Assembly: GCA_947359465.1 (NCBI GenBank)
Contig: OX375881.1
Span: forward strand, 33,769,742-33,833,741
Length of the DNA: 64,000 nucleotides
DNA from: Metellina segmentata
Lineage: Eukaryota > Arthropoda > Arachnida > Araneae > Tetragnathidae
Direction: 5' to 3'
In this document: in pieces, positions 42,246-54,091 of the stretch
Numbering within the stretch: position 1 is the first letter of the stretch
How the letters are laid out: every line of letters begins with the position of its first letter
Translations under genes and position numbers: made by a program
The notes under the pieces: generated by a model
Seen by the model: only the letters and a program-made list of their open reading frames with translations
Databases searched by the model: none
Told to the model about the DNA's origin: nothing

Positions 42246-43326
42246 ATATTTTGATTGAGGCAAATATTTTTTGGGATGTAATCGTCGATGCAGAGATCCA
42301 ATAAATAAACAAATTGAACTGCATACTAACCATCTTTGGCCTTACATTACAAGGAATTCAGGGGAAAAGTCATAAATCTCGCTAGGGTGTGGTATCTGCT
42401 AATCTAAGCATCGTACCAGATGTTCAAGTGGGGCTTTGGGACTTGGAATGTATGGGAATCAGTGAACGAGACGAGTATCTATTGCTGACAAGTGCGTTCT
42501 AGACGATTTCGAAAACAATTTGAGGTTTGTTAATGGGAAATACGAGACTCGCTTGTTATGGAAAACTGAACCAAACGATTTAAAGAGTACCTTCCCTTTG
42601 GCAGAGAAAAGGTTTGAGGAATTAAAAAGAAGTTTCGATAATAATGAATGGGTGACAAATGAATGTAAAGAAATATTGCAGGATCAGCAGAATAAAGGAA
42701 TAATAGAAGATTGTGATAGGGATATAAATGAATATTTAATGCCCCATAGAGCTGTTGTTAGAGCTGAAAAGGATACTACAAAAGTTCGCATAGTTTTCAA
42801 CTGTAGTTCAAAAACTACAGAAAACCTTTCACTTAATGATTGTTTAGAAACAGGCCCAAATTTGAATCCGAATATTCTAGATGTTATTCTAAAGTTTAGG
42901 AAGTTTAAAATCGCGTTTAGTGCCGACATAAAAAAGGCGTTTTTAATGATCAGCATTGCTGAAGTGGACAGAAAATATTTAAAGTTTCTTTGGCTATCGG
43001 ATGACAAAACAGAAAACTATACAATAAAAAGAATAACTAGATTACCATTAAAAGTCACATTAAGAAATACGAGGAAAATTCACCCGATGGTGTTGAGTTG
43101 TTCGTTGTATGTCGATGATTTGTATTATGGTGCAGACAACGAGAAAATGGCTTTAGAATTATCTACTAATGCAGTTTCTATTTTAAAAGAAGGAGGTTTC
43201 AATTTGAGGAAATTAAAATCTAATTCTAATGCATTGAGGACATTATGGGTTAAAAAAGGACTTTATGAATTTGAGGAAGACAGAGAATCGCGGTTGAAGG
43301 TACTAGGGTTGAATTGCAATCCTTAG
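42246..43326 (+). pseudogene. BEL element 1 protease end and reverse transcriptase
   Basis: Codons resume directly after the gypsy insert (LIEANIFWDVI), matching the residues after the protease active site in BEL. Stops follow before ORF 42520-43326. That ORF has the pre-RT region KYETRLLWKTEPND, then RT: YLMPHRAVVRAEKDTTKVRI, VFNCSS, FSADIKKAFLMI (first catalytic Asp) and LYVDDLYYG (YVDD). Between KFLWL and YVDD the sequence is shorter than in full-length BEL RT, so some palm residues are lost. Confidence 0.85.
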
Positions 43327-44099
43327 AAAGATATTCTATGGTTAGAGATAAAAAGTTTGTTGAATCGTTTGAAAGACTTGAGGAGCACAAAGCTTAGTGT
43401 TTTTCAAACTGGAGCGATGATCTTCGATCCGGTAGGGTTTTTAACTCCATTTGTTGTACGGATCAAATGTTTGTTACAAGAAATATGGGAAACAGGTGTA
43501 GACTGGGACGATGAGTTGCCGGAGAATATTAGCGTAAAGTGGTCTAATAGGTGCTCGAAGATTAAAAAGTTGGAACAGATAGTAGTGGAGAGGAATTTCT
43601 TGTCAGGATGTGGAGATCCCGGTAAAGCGAAAGTTTAGTTACATATCTTTTTTGTGATGTGGCACCTTTTGCATACGGTGCGGTTGCTTATTTCCGTTAA
43701 GTGACAACAAAAGGAGAAAGCAAGTTTTCCTTCGTAATGTCAAAGGGTAGGGTTGCACCTTTAAAGAAGCTTACATTGCCTCGGTTGGAATTAATGGCTT
43801 GGGTTATAGGAGCTAGAATGGGGAAGTATCTTAGAGATATCTTCAAAGATTTAATTGGCGAAATTTCATTTTGGACTGACTCGATGATCGCGTTATTTTG
43901 GATAAAAGGTTGTGCTATGCGATGGAAACAATTTGTATCGAATAGAGTCTTAGAAGTTCAGGAAAGATCATATCCAAAATCTTGGTTGCATTGTAAGTCG
44001 GAGGATAATCCTGCAGATTTGGTTACCAGAGGAATTCCGGTTCAGATTTTAGTTGAAAAAGGAAAGTGGCGGACAGGTCCCTGTTGGTTAGGTCATTAG
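43327..44099 (+). pseudogene. BEL element 1 RT connection and RNase H
   Basis: 43357-43638 shows MIFDPVGFLTPFVVRIKCLL and TGVDWDDELPE, the conserved BEL connection. 43701-44099 is the RNase H region: KKLTLPRLELMAWVIGARM (catalytic Glu in LELMA), SFWTDSMIALFWIKG and CKSEDNPADLVTRG. Stops near 43326, 43638 and 43700 separate the parts. Confidence 0.85.
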
Positions 44100-45769
44100 G
44101 TCAGAAAAACGAAAGTTGGCCTACGGAGTGTTGCAAAGGGTCACCTGCTTCGGACGTCCTAGAAGAGGAATTGAAAGGAACTGTGGTTAATAGTTTGGTA
44201 GAAGATTTGTGGACTAAATTTTCATCATGGATTAGATTGCTCAGAGTCTTTTCTTGGTGTCTCAGGTTCCTGGGAAATTTTAGAGGGCTAAAAGTGTCGA
44301 TACCATATTTAAAGGTGGAAAGAAAAACGAAGGCACACAATTTGATCATAAGAGCTGTTCAAAGTAGTGAATTCGGTGAGGAAATCGATATTCTACAGAC
44401 AAACAAAACTTTAAGTTCGTCAAACATTTTTATCCAACTAAATCCATTTTTGGATCATGAAGGATTGCTGAGGGTTGGAGGCAGGCTTAAAAATACAAGT
44501 CTTCCTGAGAACACAAAACATCCCCTCATTATGCCGAAAACTCATCATATCACGGACGTGATAATCCGATACTTTCACAAAACGTATCTGCATGGAGCAA
44601 CACAGTTAATTAACTCTGCAATTAGACAGAAGTACTGGATTATCAGTGCACGAACTGCTATTCGTCGCATCATTAGAAAATGCATGGTGTGTGCTCGTCA
44701 TCGAAAAGAGCTGTCAAGCCAGTTGATGGGAGATCTTACAACATCGAGAACCACTCCTGGCAGAGCCTTCTCTAGAACAGGAAAGGATTTCGCCGGTCCA
44801 TTCCAGGTCAAGCCCAGAAGAGGTAGAGGAACAAAAGCTGTGAAAACTTAGGTATGCGTGTTGGTATGCTTCACAACAAAGGCTGTACATCTGGAATCTG
44901 TAAACGATATGTCCTCGGAATCCAGCATTGCAGCTTTAAAGAGGTTCATTGCCAGAAGAGCAAAACCCCAAGTCTTATATAGTGATTGTGGAATAAACTT
45001 TGTAGGTGCCATGAAAATCCTTCAGGCATGGCGTTTCTAATTAGTCATCAACTACCTCGCTGAGGAAGAAGTTGAATGGAAGTTCAACCCTCCAGGTGCT
45101 CCACACCTTGGCGGTCTCTGGGAGGCAGCTGTGAAATCACGGAAGTATCACCTTAAAAGAGTGATGGGGGTACAAGTGCTGACACAAGAAGAATTTTGCA
45201 CGGTTCTAGCTGAAATTGAGACAGCGTTGAATTCCCGTCCTTTAGTGCCGATTTCAAGTGAACCAAAGGATCTATCTGTGATCACACCTGGACATTTCCT
45301 GAAAGGAACTGCCTTGAAGGGAATAAAAGAACCAAACATGACGAAGGAAAAAACTAACAACTTGTGATAGATCGAAACTAGTTAATCAACTATCCCAATC
45401 GTTCTGGGAGAGGTGGTCAAAAGACTAACTCACGCAATTTCAAACGCGTGGTAAATAGCGTAAGTCTTTACCAAACTTACAGGCAAATAATCATTTAGTG
45501 CTCATTACGAGGATGATTTACCACCCTTAAAGTGGCGAATGGGAAGAGTGATGCAAGTATTCCCTGGAAACGACAATAAAGTAAGAGTAGTAAAACTAAA
45601 AACTGCTTGTGGAGAACTCAAACGTCCTATTCATAAGATTGTTCTACTACCAATTGTGAAAATTGAACATTCTTTGACTTTTGAATTAATTCACAATTTT
45701 ATCGATAATTATTTGATGATGTTATTTCTTTTTTGCTGTATAATAATTGTATATTCATATTTAATATAG
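44066..45769 (+). pseudogene. BEL element 1 integrase and C-terminal domain
   Basis: 44066-44851 has the zinc-binding segment (RYFHKTYLHGATQLI, CMVCARHRK) and first Asp (GKDFAGPFQVK). After a stop, 44858-45040 has TKAVHLESV and YSDCGINFVGA (second Asp). The Glu lies in HLGGLWEAAVKS just before 45131. 45131-45367 and 45539-45769 carry the BEL C-terminal motifs (LNSRPLVPISSEP, TPGHFLKG; GRVMQVFPGNDNKVRVVKL). All catalytic acids are visible but spread over at least four frames. Confidence 0.85.
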
Positions 45770-45923
45770 GAAATTTTGATATTGATTGCTAAGAAGTAAG
45801 TATTAATACTGAAAGTAAATTTCAGGACTGTTTAACACATATTGTAGATAATAAGTATTTTTGTATGGTTGATGTTAATAATAATTGTTTCTATGATATC
45901 CTTAAAGGTCATCGGGCCCCAGT
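45770..45923 (+). other. BEL 3' untranslated region and polypurine tract
   Basis: Noncoding AT-rich stretch ending ATCGGGCCCCAGTA before the TG of the LTR; the short purine/G tract is weak. Confidence 0.45.
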
Positions 45924-46093
45924 ATGTTGCTTCAGGTTAGAAATGTAGAGGGCGTTGCCTACAAACGCCGCCCTGTAATGTAGTATTAGTGTATCGTTAG
46001 TAGCAATAAAATTCTCGAACGAGAAGGTTGTGTCAAAAGTGCCTTCCTTGGGATGAGAAAGAAATGAGACACCAGGAGTAACGCCCCCAAACA
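45924..46093 (+). repeat. BEL element 1 3' LTR
   Basis: Begins TGTTGCTTCAGG and ends CCCCCAAACA. The last 65 bases match the 5' LTR remnants at 12156 and 17704. AATAAAA near 46003 may be the poly(A) signal. It closes an element whose 5' LTR lies 34 kb to the left. Confidence 0.75.
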
Positions 46094-46151
46094 ATCAGTG
46101 TAACCCAACTCTACCATGAAGTACTTCATGGAAGAGTTAGGTTACACTGAT
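46094..46151. repeat. 58-bp near-perfect palindrome beside the BEL LTR
   Basis: ATCAGTGTAACC..CTC..CCATGAAGTACTTCATGG.. and its complement fold with only a couple of mismatches around AGTACT. It starts at the first base after the LTR. Confidence 0.85.
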
Positions 46152-48323
46152 ATTTATACTACTCAATCGTAAGTTATTTTTTGAAGTGGTAGCTAAGCTC
46201 GCTACAAGATTGTTTTTCCTTTTCATTAGCAATACCACAGATTATTTTATTTAAAGGAGCACCTAAGTTAGAATCAAGAAATTTTATGTGAAATTTTGTC
46301 AATATTGTAAGAATGTTAATGTTCAAAATACCAGAACTAGAACTTTTGAAATATCACAAAATCTTTGTCACTGTGACAGAATGTCAAGGTGGCTTATTTT
46401 ACGATTCGATTTACCATTAAAAAATGACATTAGGTTAACTTTGCTTCATCTGTTCTGAAGGCATGCAATTTTAAAACTAGTTATATTATAGCACATGGCC
46501 ATAAAGCGAAATTTTCAAGAAAAAAAGTGTCTACCTTTAGTTGTCCGTTTCTACCTTCAGCAGGGGTACAATATATGTAAAATATGTTACACGGATGGAC
46601 ATGTACAGGATTTGTGTCCAAAGTAGGTTGTAGAAGTTATAAAAATGTAGAAAAGGTGTTTAAAATGATTTTACACTTAAATAATTTGGCTTTTTTTCTA
46701 CGAAAGAGGAAAGTTATTTTTCTGGTCACTTTCAATCTATAGTTGCCCAATTTAATCCGATTGAGATCGGGTATTTTTCTAATTTCCTATAAAATGCATA
46801 TCAATAACCACATCTCAGTCACGTTACCACAAGTAGATTCAGAACTTCAATTTCATCCCGTTCCCTTGTGGAAATGAAATTTATGGATGGATTTTGCGTT
46901 AAAAAAAAAGGCAATTCAGTTGATTTTTGCCCTATACCTACTTTTGCTCATATCTACTTTTCTGTGCTGATTTCTATCTTCCAGATACCTCCATTTTCTT
47001 GTCATCTGATCGTTGAAATATTTAAGCGAGTTCAGCCGTTTGGACTCCGGGTCAGACTTAACTGCGAGTTTCGACGGAAAAATTAAAAAAAAAATTTTGC
47101 TATGGCGATTGTAGCTACGATAAATATGATATTTTGCAAACCCATTAGTTAAAAATGCAACCTTTTGTTTCACCGTTTCCTTTGCCACTGACTCGGCGCG
47201 ATCAGCAATTTGTACACTCGCGAAATTATACTTTTCCTCACATCGAATTTATTTATGAACCAATTTGAAAAATAATTATACCATAAGAAAGAGTGCAGTC
47301 TAAGCTTTCACGTGGTATTTTAAAACAAATAGTATAAAGCTAGAGATATGACAGTTTTAGTTTTGTATTGGAGATTATGATCTAAAAGTTCCGAAATTTG
47401 TATGAACAACTTTTAGTTTCATCGACTTTATTTATTAACCAATTTCAAAAATAATTGTACCATAAGAAAGAGTACATTCTAAGGCTTTCATTGGTGTTTA
47501 AATAACTCCAATTTCTATGCTATGTATGTCGGTGAAACGTCAGGTTCATCTGTATCAAAATACAAGAATTCTAACATTCCAATCATTACATTCTTACTAG
47601 CTATGCTATCATGAATAAAGAGTTGCTTAAATCAAGCAAGAAATTTAGATTAATTGTAAATAAAAATGCCAAGTATTTTTTGCAAAACAAGCAACTTGCA
47701 ACAATGAAATCTGGATTATTCTTAATTTGACATTTGTTGGATTTACCCATGTTACCGAATCGACAGTTCTTAGTTCGTGAGTCGTAATTAATAATTTTGT
47801 TCTGAACACTGAAAATGAGATGTTAGTCTTTCTCATTTGAAATTTATTTAAAAAAAAAATCGTTATGATACATTCTCACAACTACTACCCACACAGATGC
47901 TTCAAATGATTTACGCTACTGGTAGAGAAATGTAGAGATGAACAGCAACACTTGGTCTTTTGTATGAAGTAGAATGAAAAAGAATAATGAAAATAAAGTT
48001 TCTCTCCGTTTCTTATACGACACATGAAGATCAGCTGAGCACTGTTGCAACCAACGGCATGCATGATCTCTTCAATAGGTGTAACGTTTAAACTTGTCAG
48101 TGACAATTCTGCATTTTAGTTCGGACATTTTGAATAAATGCCCTTACCTGATGACGATATTAATAGATAACCTTGAGGCATTTCATATTCATGGGAAAGA
48201 TGGTTAAGATAATTAGCTTCAAACAAGTAACTTTCCGCAATTTCAAGAAAACAGACCATCACTTAGGAATTCCTACATCCACAAACCAAAATTATGCTGT
48301 GACAAGTAAAAAACCCCAATATA
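46152..48323. other. AT-rich intergenic DNA
   Basis: No gene supported. A ~180-bp direct duplication is visible: AACCAATTTGAAAAATAATT followed by ATACCATAAGAAAGAGTGCA at about 47257, and a similar copy at about 47437. Confidence 0.5.
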
Positions 48324-49724
48324 CACTCTATAACAAAAAAATCGACGCACCAAGAAGGAATCATCCGATTGCTTTGAAATTTCGTATGCAAAAATATTTT
48401 GACCAAGTATGCAAATGATTAAAATTTGGTGTCCAATGAATGAATAGTGCGATCTCCAGCGCATCGGAACTGCGCATCCAGCAGATGTATATAAGGAGTT
48501 GTTCTTGAACTGTTGTTAAATATTTCTGCTGCATTGCGATTTAGGATACCTTTCAACGACTGAAAAAATGCCTCGCCGCAGGATTCGAGCTCATTACGAG
48601 CAACTTTCAGAGTTTGAAAGAGGTCGTATCATTGGATTGAAAGAGGCAGGTAGGGCAAATCGGAGAATCGCTCGTCATGTGAGTCGAAGCGATGTGGCGA
48701 TTAGAAGATGCTGGCAAGAGTGGGTGGACAGTGGCAGATTTCAGTGTCATGATGGTAGCGGTCGACGTAGGGCCATAACAGATAGCGAGGACAGATTGTC
48801 AGATCAGCTGTCACAGCACCTGGTTCATCACTTTCAACCATCAGTCGTGCGACCCACACACGAGTGTCCACCATGACCATTCACAGACGGCTGAGAGAGC
48901 GAAATCTACGCTCGTACCGACCGTTACGCCACCTGCCACTCACGCCTACACACTGTCGAGCCAGATTACAGTGATGCTTGGCTCGATCAGGCTGGAATGA
49001 TGCTGACTGGGGACGTATACTCTTTAGCGACGAATTCCGCTTCCAACTGTGTCCTGACGATCATCGAAGACGTGTCTGGAGTCGCCCAGGGCAGCGTGCC
49101 GATCCTGCTTTCACTATTGCACGCCACACGGGCCTTCAACAAGGAGTTAAAGGTTTAGGTGCCATTTCCCTTGATAGCCGGACCCCTTTGGTCGTCATTA
49201 GAGGTATACTTACTGCACAGCGGTACGTTGACGACATTCTGAGACCTGTTTTGCTACCGTTCCTTTCGCAGTACCCTGGGCTTAGTTTTCAGCAAGACAA
49301 TCCCAGACCACATACGGCACGTGTTGCTATGAACTGTCTTCAAGCTTGTCAAACACTTCCTTGGCCAGCCAGATCACCAGATCTCTCTCCCATCGAGCAT
49401 GTCTGGGATATGATGATGGGAAGGCGACTGCATCTGGTAGAGAATGTTGATGACATAGTCCGACAATTGGTGCAAATTTGGCCAGAAATACCACAGGAGA
49501 CCATCCGGGAGCTTTAGCGGTCTATGCCACGCCGTGTGGCAGCTTGCATCCAGGCTAGAGGCGGGTCAACACCTTATTCTCGTTACTGTAACTCTGAAAT
49601 AAAGCATTCAATTGTTCTGAAATGTTAATCATTTTCTATTCTGCACATAATTTTCCTATCCATCATTTTTTGTCTCCATCTTACAACTCCTTCGTAGTGC
49701 GTCGATTTTTTTTGTTATAGAGTG
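48324..49724 (+). mobile_element. Tc1-like transposon, copy 2, both ends present
   Basis: 1401 bp flanked by TA (48322-48323 and 49725-49726). Ends CACTCTATAACAAAAAAA and the reversed right end CACTCTATAACAAAAAAAAT, followed by CGACGCAC. The inner parts of the ends differ (CAAGAAGGA against TACGAAGGA). Confidence 0.9.
48568..49575 (+). pseudogene. Tc1-like transposase, broken copy
   Basis: Starts MPRRRIRAHYEQ as in the intact copy. A frameshift near 48800 ends the first ORF at 48876, TGA replaces a Trp codon near 48972, and TAG near 49514 cuts off the last residues (the remainder MPRRVAACIQARGG is still visible). Motifs FSDEFRFQLCP, FQQDNPRPH and SPDLSPIEHVWD remain, with the same 32-residue spacing. 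Not functional. Confidence 0.9.
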
Positions 49725-50569
49725 TATTAAGGCATGATATAATGAGTGTTGCACGTTGAAAGGCAACAGAGTACATTTGCATGTTTTTCAAGTTTTTACA
49801 AAATCTAACTGTTAAATGGTTGGGAATTTATGTCAATCTGGAACTATACAAAGGGCTATGGACAACGATCCGGGATCAACCAAGAAAGGAAAGAATCGAG
49901 GACACCGTATAATTTTGAATCATGGTCAGGGGAAGAGATTAACACTTGAGTTAACACCCCACTTCTTAAACGTCCCCAATTTGAAGACACGTCAGATTTA
50001 ACGTGCACCAGCCCCCACGTACACAACTGACTGGTTGGGTCGAGATTTGTTCCCATAAACAGTTCAGATGATGGGATAACATCACCCCACACTCCAAACT
50101 TTCACGCCGACGTGAGGAATCTGGGGCCACGTCAGATTTAACGTGCACCAGCCTCCGTGTACACGAAGGTCTTAGGCTGGACCTAGTTTCGAACTCTTAA
50201 CCCTTCTGTTCCTAATCCGTTATTCTTTTAATAAATGTCAAACTGGGGCAACTATTGACGACTGTACGGGATCAATCCTGTAGAGACAGGCGAGTTAGCG
50301 TCACAGGCGCGATAGCGCCATCTATCGCTAGGTAAGTGGTGCTACAGAGAGCGTCGGAGATTATTGTTGACTCCGGACGTGTATGATATGTTCTTCGGAA
50401 CGTTGACATATTGTTGTCTAATGTTCATGCAAATAGTATTCTTCTATATCCAAAGTAGTCGTCCTGACTTAGTCTGTGCTGTGCTCTGTTATTATAAACG
50501 TATGTTTAAAGACTTGATTGGATTAAAAAGCTACACAACTCGGCGATCCTCACAAACCCCCGAAGGGTA
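49725..50569 (-). mobile_element. Decayed SINE sequences
   Basis: About 49840-50165 and 50240-50290 match the SINE body in reverse (GACAACGATCCGGGATCA, GTCAGATTTAACGTGCACCAG twice, TATTGACGACTGTACGGGATCA). Several overlapping or nested copies seem present. The tRNA-like head near 50165-50215 (TTTCGAACTC) is degenerate. 50300-50560 holds nothing recognisable. Confidence 0.6.
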
Positions 50570-50872
50570 TTGGGTATTTTTAATTCACGTCACACTGGAG
50601 CAACACAGCGGGTTATTGATGACGTTCCGAGTTCAACCCCCAAAGGGAAAGATCTGAGGAAACACGTAATTTTGCATTATGCTCAGATGACAAAAGTCAC
50701 ATGAGCTGGAACCCCAAACTTCCACACCACGCCAACGTGAGTACATTTGAGGCCACGACTGATTTAACTTGCATCAGCCCATTTTGTACTCAACGGTGTT
50801 TGGACTCGCATTTGCAACCCTCCGGTTGCTAGTCTGTTGCTCTTCCAACTGGGCTACCGCGACCCTGACCCC
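50570..50872 (-). mobile_element. SINE with a tRNA-like head of a second type
   Basis: The body (AACACAGCGGGTTATTGATGA, CTCAGATGACAAAAGTC) matches the SINE family. The head at 50793-50872, reversed, reads GGTCGCGGTAGCCCAGTTGG, then AGAGCAACAGACTAGCAACC, then TGCGAGTCC, clearly tRNA-like but lacking a proper acceptor stem and box B. Not a functional tRNA. Confidence 0.7.
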
Positions 50873-50880
50873 CCCCCTCG

Positions 50881-51465
50881 GAGATCCAAAAGTCGTTTGG
50901 CAAATTGAGTGGTTTGCGAGAAGCAAACGCTATTTGATTTTTGCTATTTTATTGTCTTTGACAAATATCTTTCGGTTATCTAGGAACTGAGGGTTTATGA
51001 ATGTCCTACTAACACATTACAGCAGTAAAGTATAGGTATTTGGACTTGGTTAATTAATACGGAGACTGCGATGTGAAGAGTGCGTTTCTGAGCAGACGTC
51101 AGGGGGATACAAACTGCTAGTCATGTGTCATAGAGACCAACGTGTATGAATCTCCTGTAAACAGTTTGTCTCGAAACTATGACTCCTGTGGCGGCTGTCA
51201 GTGCTGAGTATAGTTGTCTGACAGAACGGTTTCCCACATACTCAGGAACATAACCACATAACTGTTTCCTTTTGTTTCATCTTCCTGTTATGTCGGATGT
51301 AGGCTTTTAACGGTAAGCCCTTCTGTCTGATGTCTTCAAACTTTTGATCGATTTGGTATGGGTCAGAGAAAAAGATATTAAGCGCTGGCAGAGTGGAATA
51401 ATGAATACAACGTATGCAATATACATTCCAATTGCCGAAAGTTTATTCTGAAACATTGTCGAAAG
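50881..51465. other. Unassigned DNA left of copia
   Basis: No gene or clear repeat was recognised. Confidence 0.4.
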
Positions 51466-51900
51466 ACTTAAACATATTACCATAATGTAATAAATTGTGG
51501 TGTTCCTTGGTGTGCAATTAATACAACATAAAATAGAACACGACAATTTATTCCACAAGACGAAGAGAGACACAAGACGAACAACAACCGAAAGGGAAAA
51601 GTTAAGAAGTAAGAATACGTATGTAATACGCGCTCGGTTCGCAATGCTTCGCGCATGCGCATTACAAACTTGCGCCGAGAGAGAAAGAGAGCGATATTAC
51701 GCGAATCGTCTGCTTCTGACAAGAACAACGAATTTTAATTCGTACTCTCCACAGAGTAAAGCAGTTAAGTAATAGTTTATTGAAGATATCGTAAGGAGAC
51801 AAGAACAGCAATCAAAAAAATAACAGCATAATAAAAAGACTTGACTAACTGTAGTGAAAGTTGTAGTTACATTGTTACAGTTACCGAGGTATATTTAACA
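51466..51900 (-). repeat. Copia 3' LTR (435 bp)
   Basis: Shares both ends with 56913-57084. The internal portion 51489-51765 is unique to this copy and, reversed, contains GGAATAAATTGTCG, a likely poly(A) signal, and GC-rich GCGCATGCGCG. Confidence 0.8.
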
Positions 51901-51985
51901 GGTTAACACTTCCCCATAATCCATACCTACCATATACCTAAGGAAATAAAACAAACAAAATATTATTCATAAAATGGAGGGAAAA

Positions 51986-54091
51986 TTAAGTTCCAGTGTC
52001 AACTTGACACATTCCAATTAATTCTCGAAGTTTCTGGAAACGAAACGTTGGTAAAGGTTTCGTGAAAATGTCTGCAGCCTGACATTCACTGCTACAGTAC
52101 CGAATGTCCAAAAGTCCATCCTGGAACTTTTCTCGTACAAATTTGTATCGAACATGAATATGTTTTGTTCGATTGAGGAACTCAGGATGTTTAATCAGTC
52201 TTACAGCAATTTCATTGTCCACCTGAAGGACAGGAACACTGATGGAAGAAATATCCAGGAACAGTCTGTGTAACCAAACAGCTTCTTTCGATGCCTGACT
52301 GGCAGCAACAAACTCAGCTTCTGTTGTAGACAATGCCACACATTTCTGTCGTCTGCTGGCCCAGGTAATCGCTCCTCCACTAAACTTGAAAACCATTCCT
52401 GAGGTGGATTTTCTGGTAGTGGGATCGCCAGCGTTATCAGAATCACTGAAGGCTTCTAATAGTGATGAGCTTTTGATATTTGACTGATACAAAATGCCCC
52501 ATCTAGTGGTTCCTCGCAAATACTTTAAGACTTTCTTGATTAAACACCAATGTATTTTTAATGGCTTGTCCAAGACTTGAGATAACACAATAATTGCATA
52601 AGCAATATCTGGTCTTGTGACAGTAGCCTGGTACATGAGGCTACCAACGGCTTGTCTGTAGGGTATTCCACTGTCAAACTTTTCAGATGATTCTACTGAT
52701 AACATATCCTTATCAATAGGAACACAAATAGGATTGGCAGTAGATATGTTGAAACAGTCCAAGACTTTCTTACAATAATTTTCTTGATGAATGAAAATGG
52801 ACCCATTCTCTAAATATTGGATCTGCATGCCTAGAAAATAATTTGCAGATTCAACCTTGATACTAAACTCTTCGGCGAGTTTTCCAAGAAACATATCGAG
52901 CAATTTTTTATCTCTGGCAGCAACAATTCCATCATCAACATAGAGAACTAAGAACAAAGATTTATCGTTGTTCACAAACAAACAAGGATCACTATCCATC
53001 TGTTCAAGTTTACAGTTCTGAAGAAAGCTCTTGAACCTTTGGTTCCAACATCTGGGAGCTTGCTTCAATCCATATAGGCTTTTTAATAATTTGCAGACCC
53101 GTCCAGAACCATCTTCATATCCTTGAGGTTGCTTCATATAGATTTCTTCACTGAGCTCTCCATATAGGAATGCACTCCTTACATCAAACTGTGCTAACTT
53201 TAAATTATTTCTTGCAGCAACACTTATAACAGTTCTGATAGTATCCCTACGAACAACTGGACTGAAGGTTTCTTGATAATCAATTCCGTGCTTCTGTGAA
53301 AAACCTTTCATCACGAGTCTGGCTTTTAAACGCTCTACTTCACCATCGGCATTTCGCTTTATCTTGTAAACCCAGCGATTGTCGATGGCTTTTCTACCAT
53401 CCGGTAGGTCCACTAACTTCCAAGTGTTATTTTCATACAGTGAACTTAATTCCTCTTGCATTGCACTTTTCCACCCACTTATGTTAGCTGAATGAATGGC
53501 TTCTTGAAACGTTGCTGGCTCATCATTTTCAGCAAGCATGACAAAATCACCAAATCTTGATGGTTTCTGCATTCGATCTCTGTCTCGTAGATTCGTTTGG
53601 TTTTCATCATCCTCAATGAAATCTACATTCTGAATTTCAGCAGCTTCCCCATTTCTGGTACTATCTGTTTCACACAAGTTTTCTGTAGAATGCATAGGAA
53701 TCTGATTCACTAACATTTTCTGTGAAGTAATCTCACTTTTAAAAACAATGTCCCGTGATAAAATAATTTCATTTTTATCTGGAATCCACACTCTATATCC
53801 TTCATTTCCACAGTATCCCACAAGATGTCCCTTCAAAGCCTTTTTGTCGAATTTTTTCCTTTTCTGTTTAGGGATATGCACAAAGTACTCTGTACCAAAG
53901 ACTTTCAAATGATCAATTGCTGGGGCTTTACCAAACTCCAGTTCATATGGTGATTTACCCTCTTCTGGAGAGGGACCTGTGCGATTAATCACATATACAG
54001 CTGAATTAACAGCCTCGCCCCACAGTCTTTCTGATAAAGCCCTAGCATGCAGCATGGATCTTGCAGCTTCAACTAAAGTTCTATTCTCCCT
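51986..54091 (-). CDS. Copia pol: integrase end, reverse transcriptase and RNase H
   Basis: In frame after the stop at 54092-54094, the sequence continues RENRTLVEAARSMLHAR and stays open to 51986. RT motifs: WVYKIKRNADGEVERLKARL, LAQFDVRSAFLYGEL (first Asp), SLYGLKQAPRCW, FLVLYVDDGIVA (YVDD). RNase H: FSDSDNAGDPTTRKSTSG, STTEAEFVAASQ, VDNEIAVRLIKH, KHIHVRYKFVRE. An integrase C-terminal LEFGKAP....KVFG.E motif precedes RT. Every catalytic residue expected in RT and RNase H is present, so decay is slight. Confidence 0.92.
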   Translation of the reverse strand, partial: RENRTLVEAARSMLHARALSERLWGEAVNSAVYVINRTGPSPEEGKSPYELEFGKAPAIDHLKVFGTEYFVHIPKQKRKKFDKKALKGHLVGYCGNEGYRVWIPDKNEIILSRDIVFKSEITSQKMLVNQIPMHSTENLCETDSTRNGEAAEIQNVDFIEDDENQTNLRDRDRMQKPSRFGDFVMLAENDEPATFQEAIHSANISGWKSAMQEELSSLYENNTWKLVDLPDGRKAIDNRWVYKIKRNADGEVERLKARLVMKGFSQKHGIDYQETFSPVVRRDTIRTVISVAARNNLKLAQFDVRSAFLYGELSEEIYMKQPQGYEDGSGRVCKLLKSLYGLKQAPRCWNQRFKSFLQNCKLEQMDSDPCLFVNNDKSLFLVLYVDDGIVAARDKKLLDMFLGKLAEEFSIKVESANYFLGMQIQYLENGSIFIHQENYCKKVLDCFNISTANPICVPIDKDMLSVESSEKFDSGIPYRQAVGSLMYQATVTRPDIAYAIIVLSQVLDKPLKIHWCLIKKVLKYLRGTTRWGILYQSNIKSSSLLEAFSDSDNAGDPTTRKSTSGMVFKFSGGAITWASRRQKCVALSTTEAEFVAASQASKEAVWLHRLFLDISSISVPVLQVDNEIAVRLIKHPEFLNRTKHIHVRYKFVREKFQDGLLDIRYCSSECQAADIFTKPLPTFRFQKLRELIGMCQVDTGT

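Noticed and set aside
49816..50148. Short ORFs on both strands
   Set aside because: They lie wholly within decayed SINE bodies.
50793..50872. tRNA gene
   Set aside because: Good box A region but no convincing T-arm or acceptor pairing, and it is fused to a SINE body.
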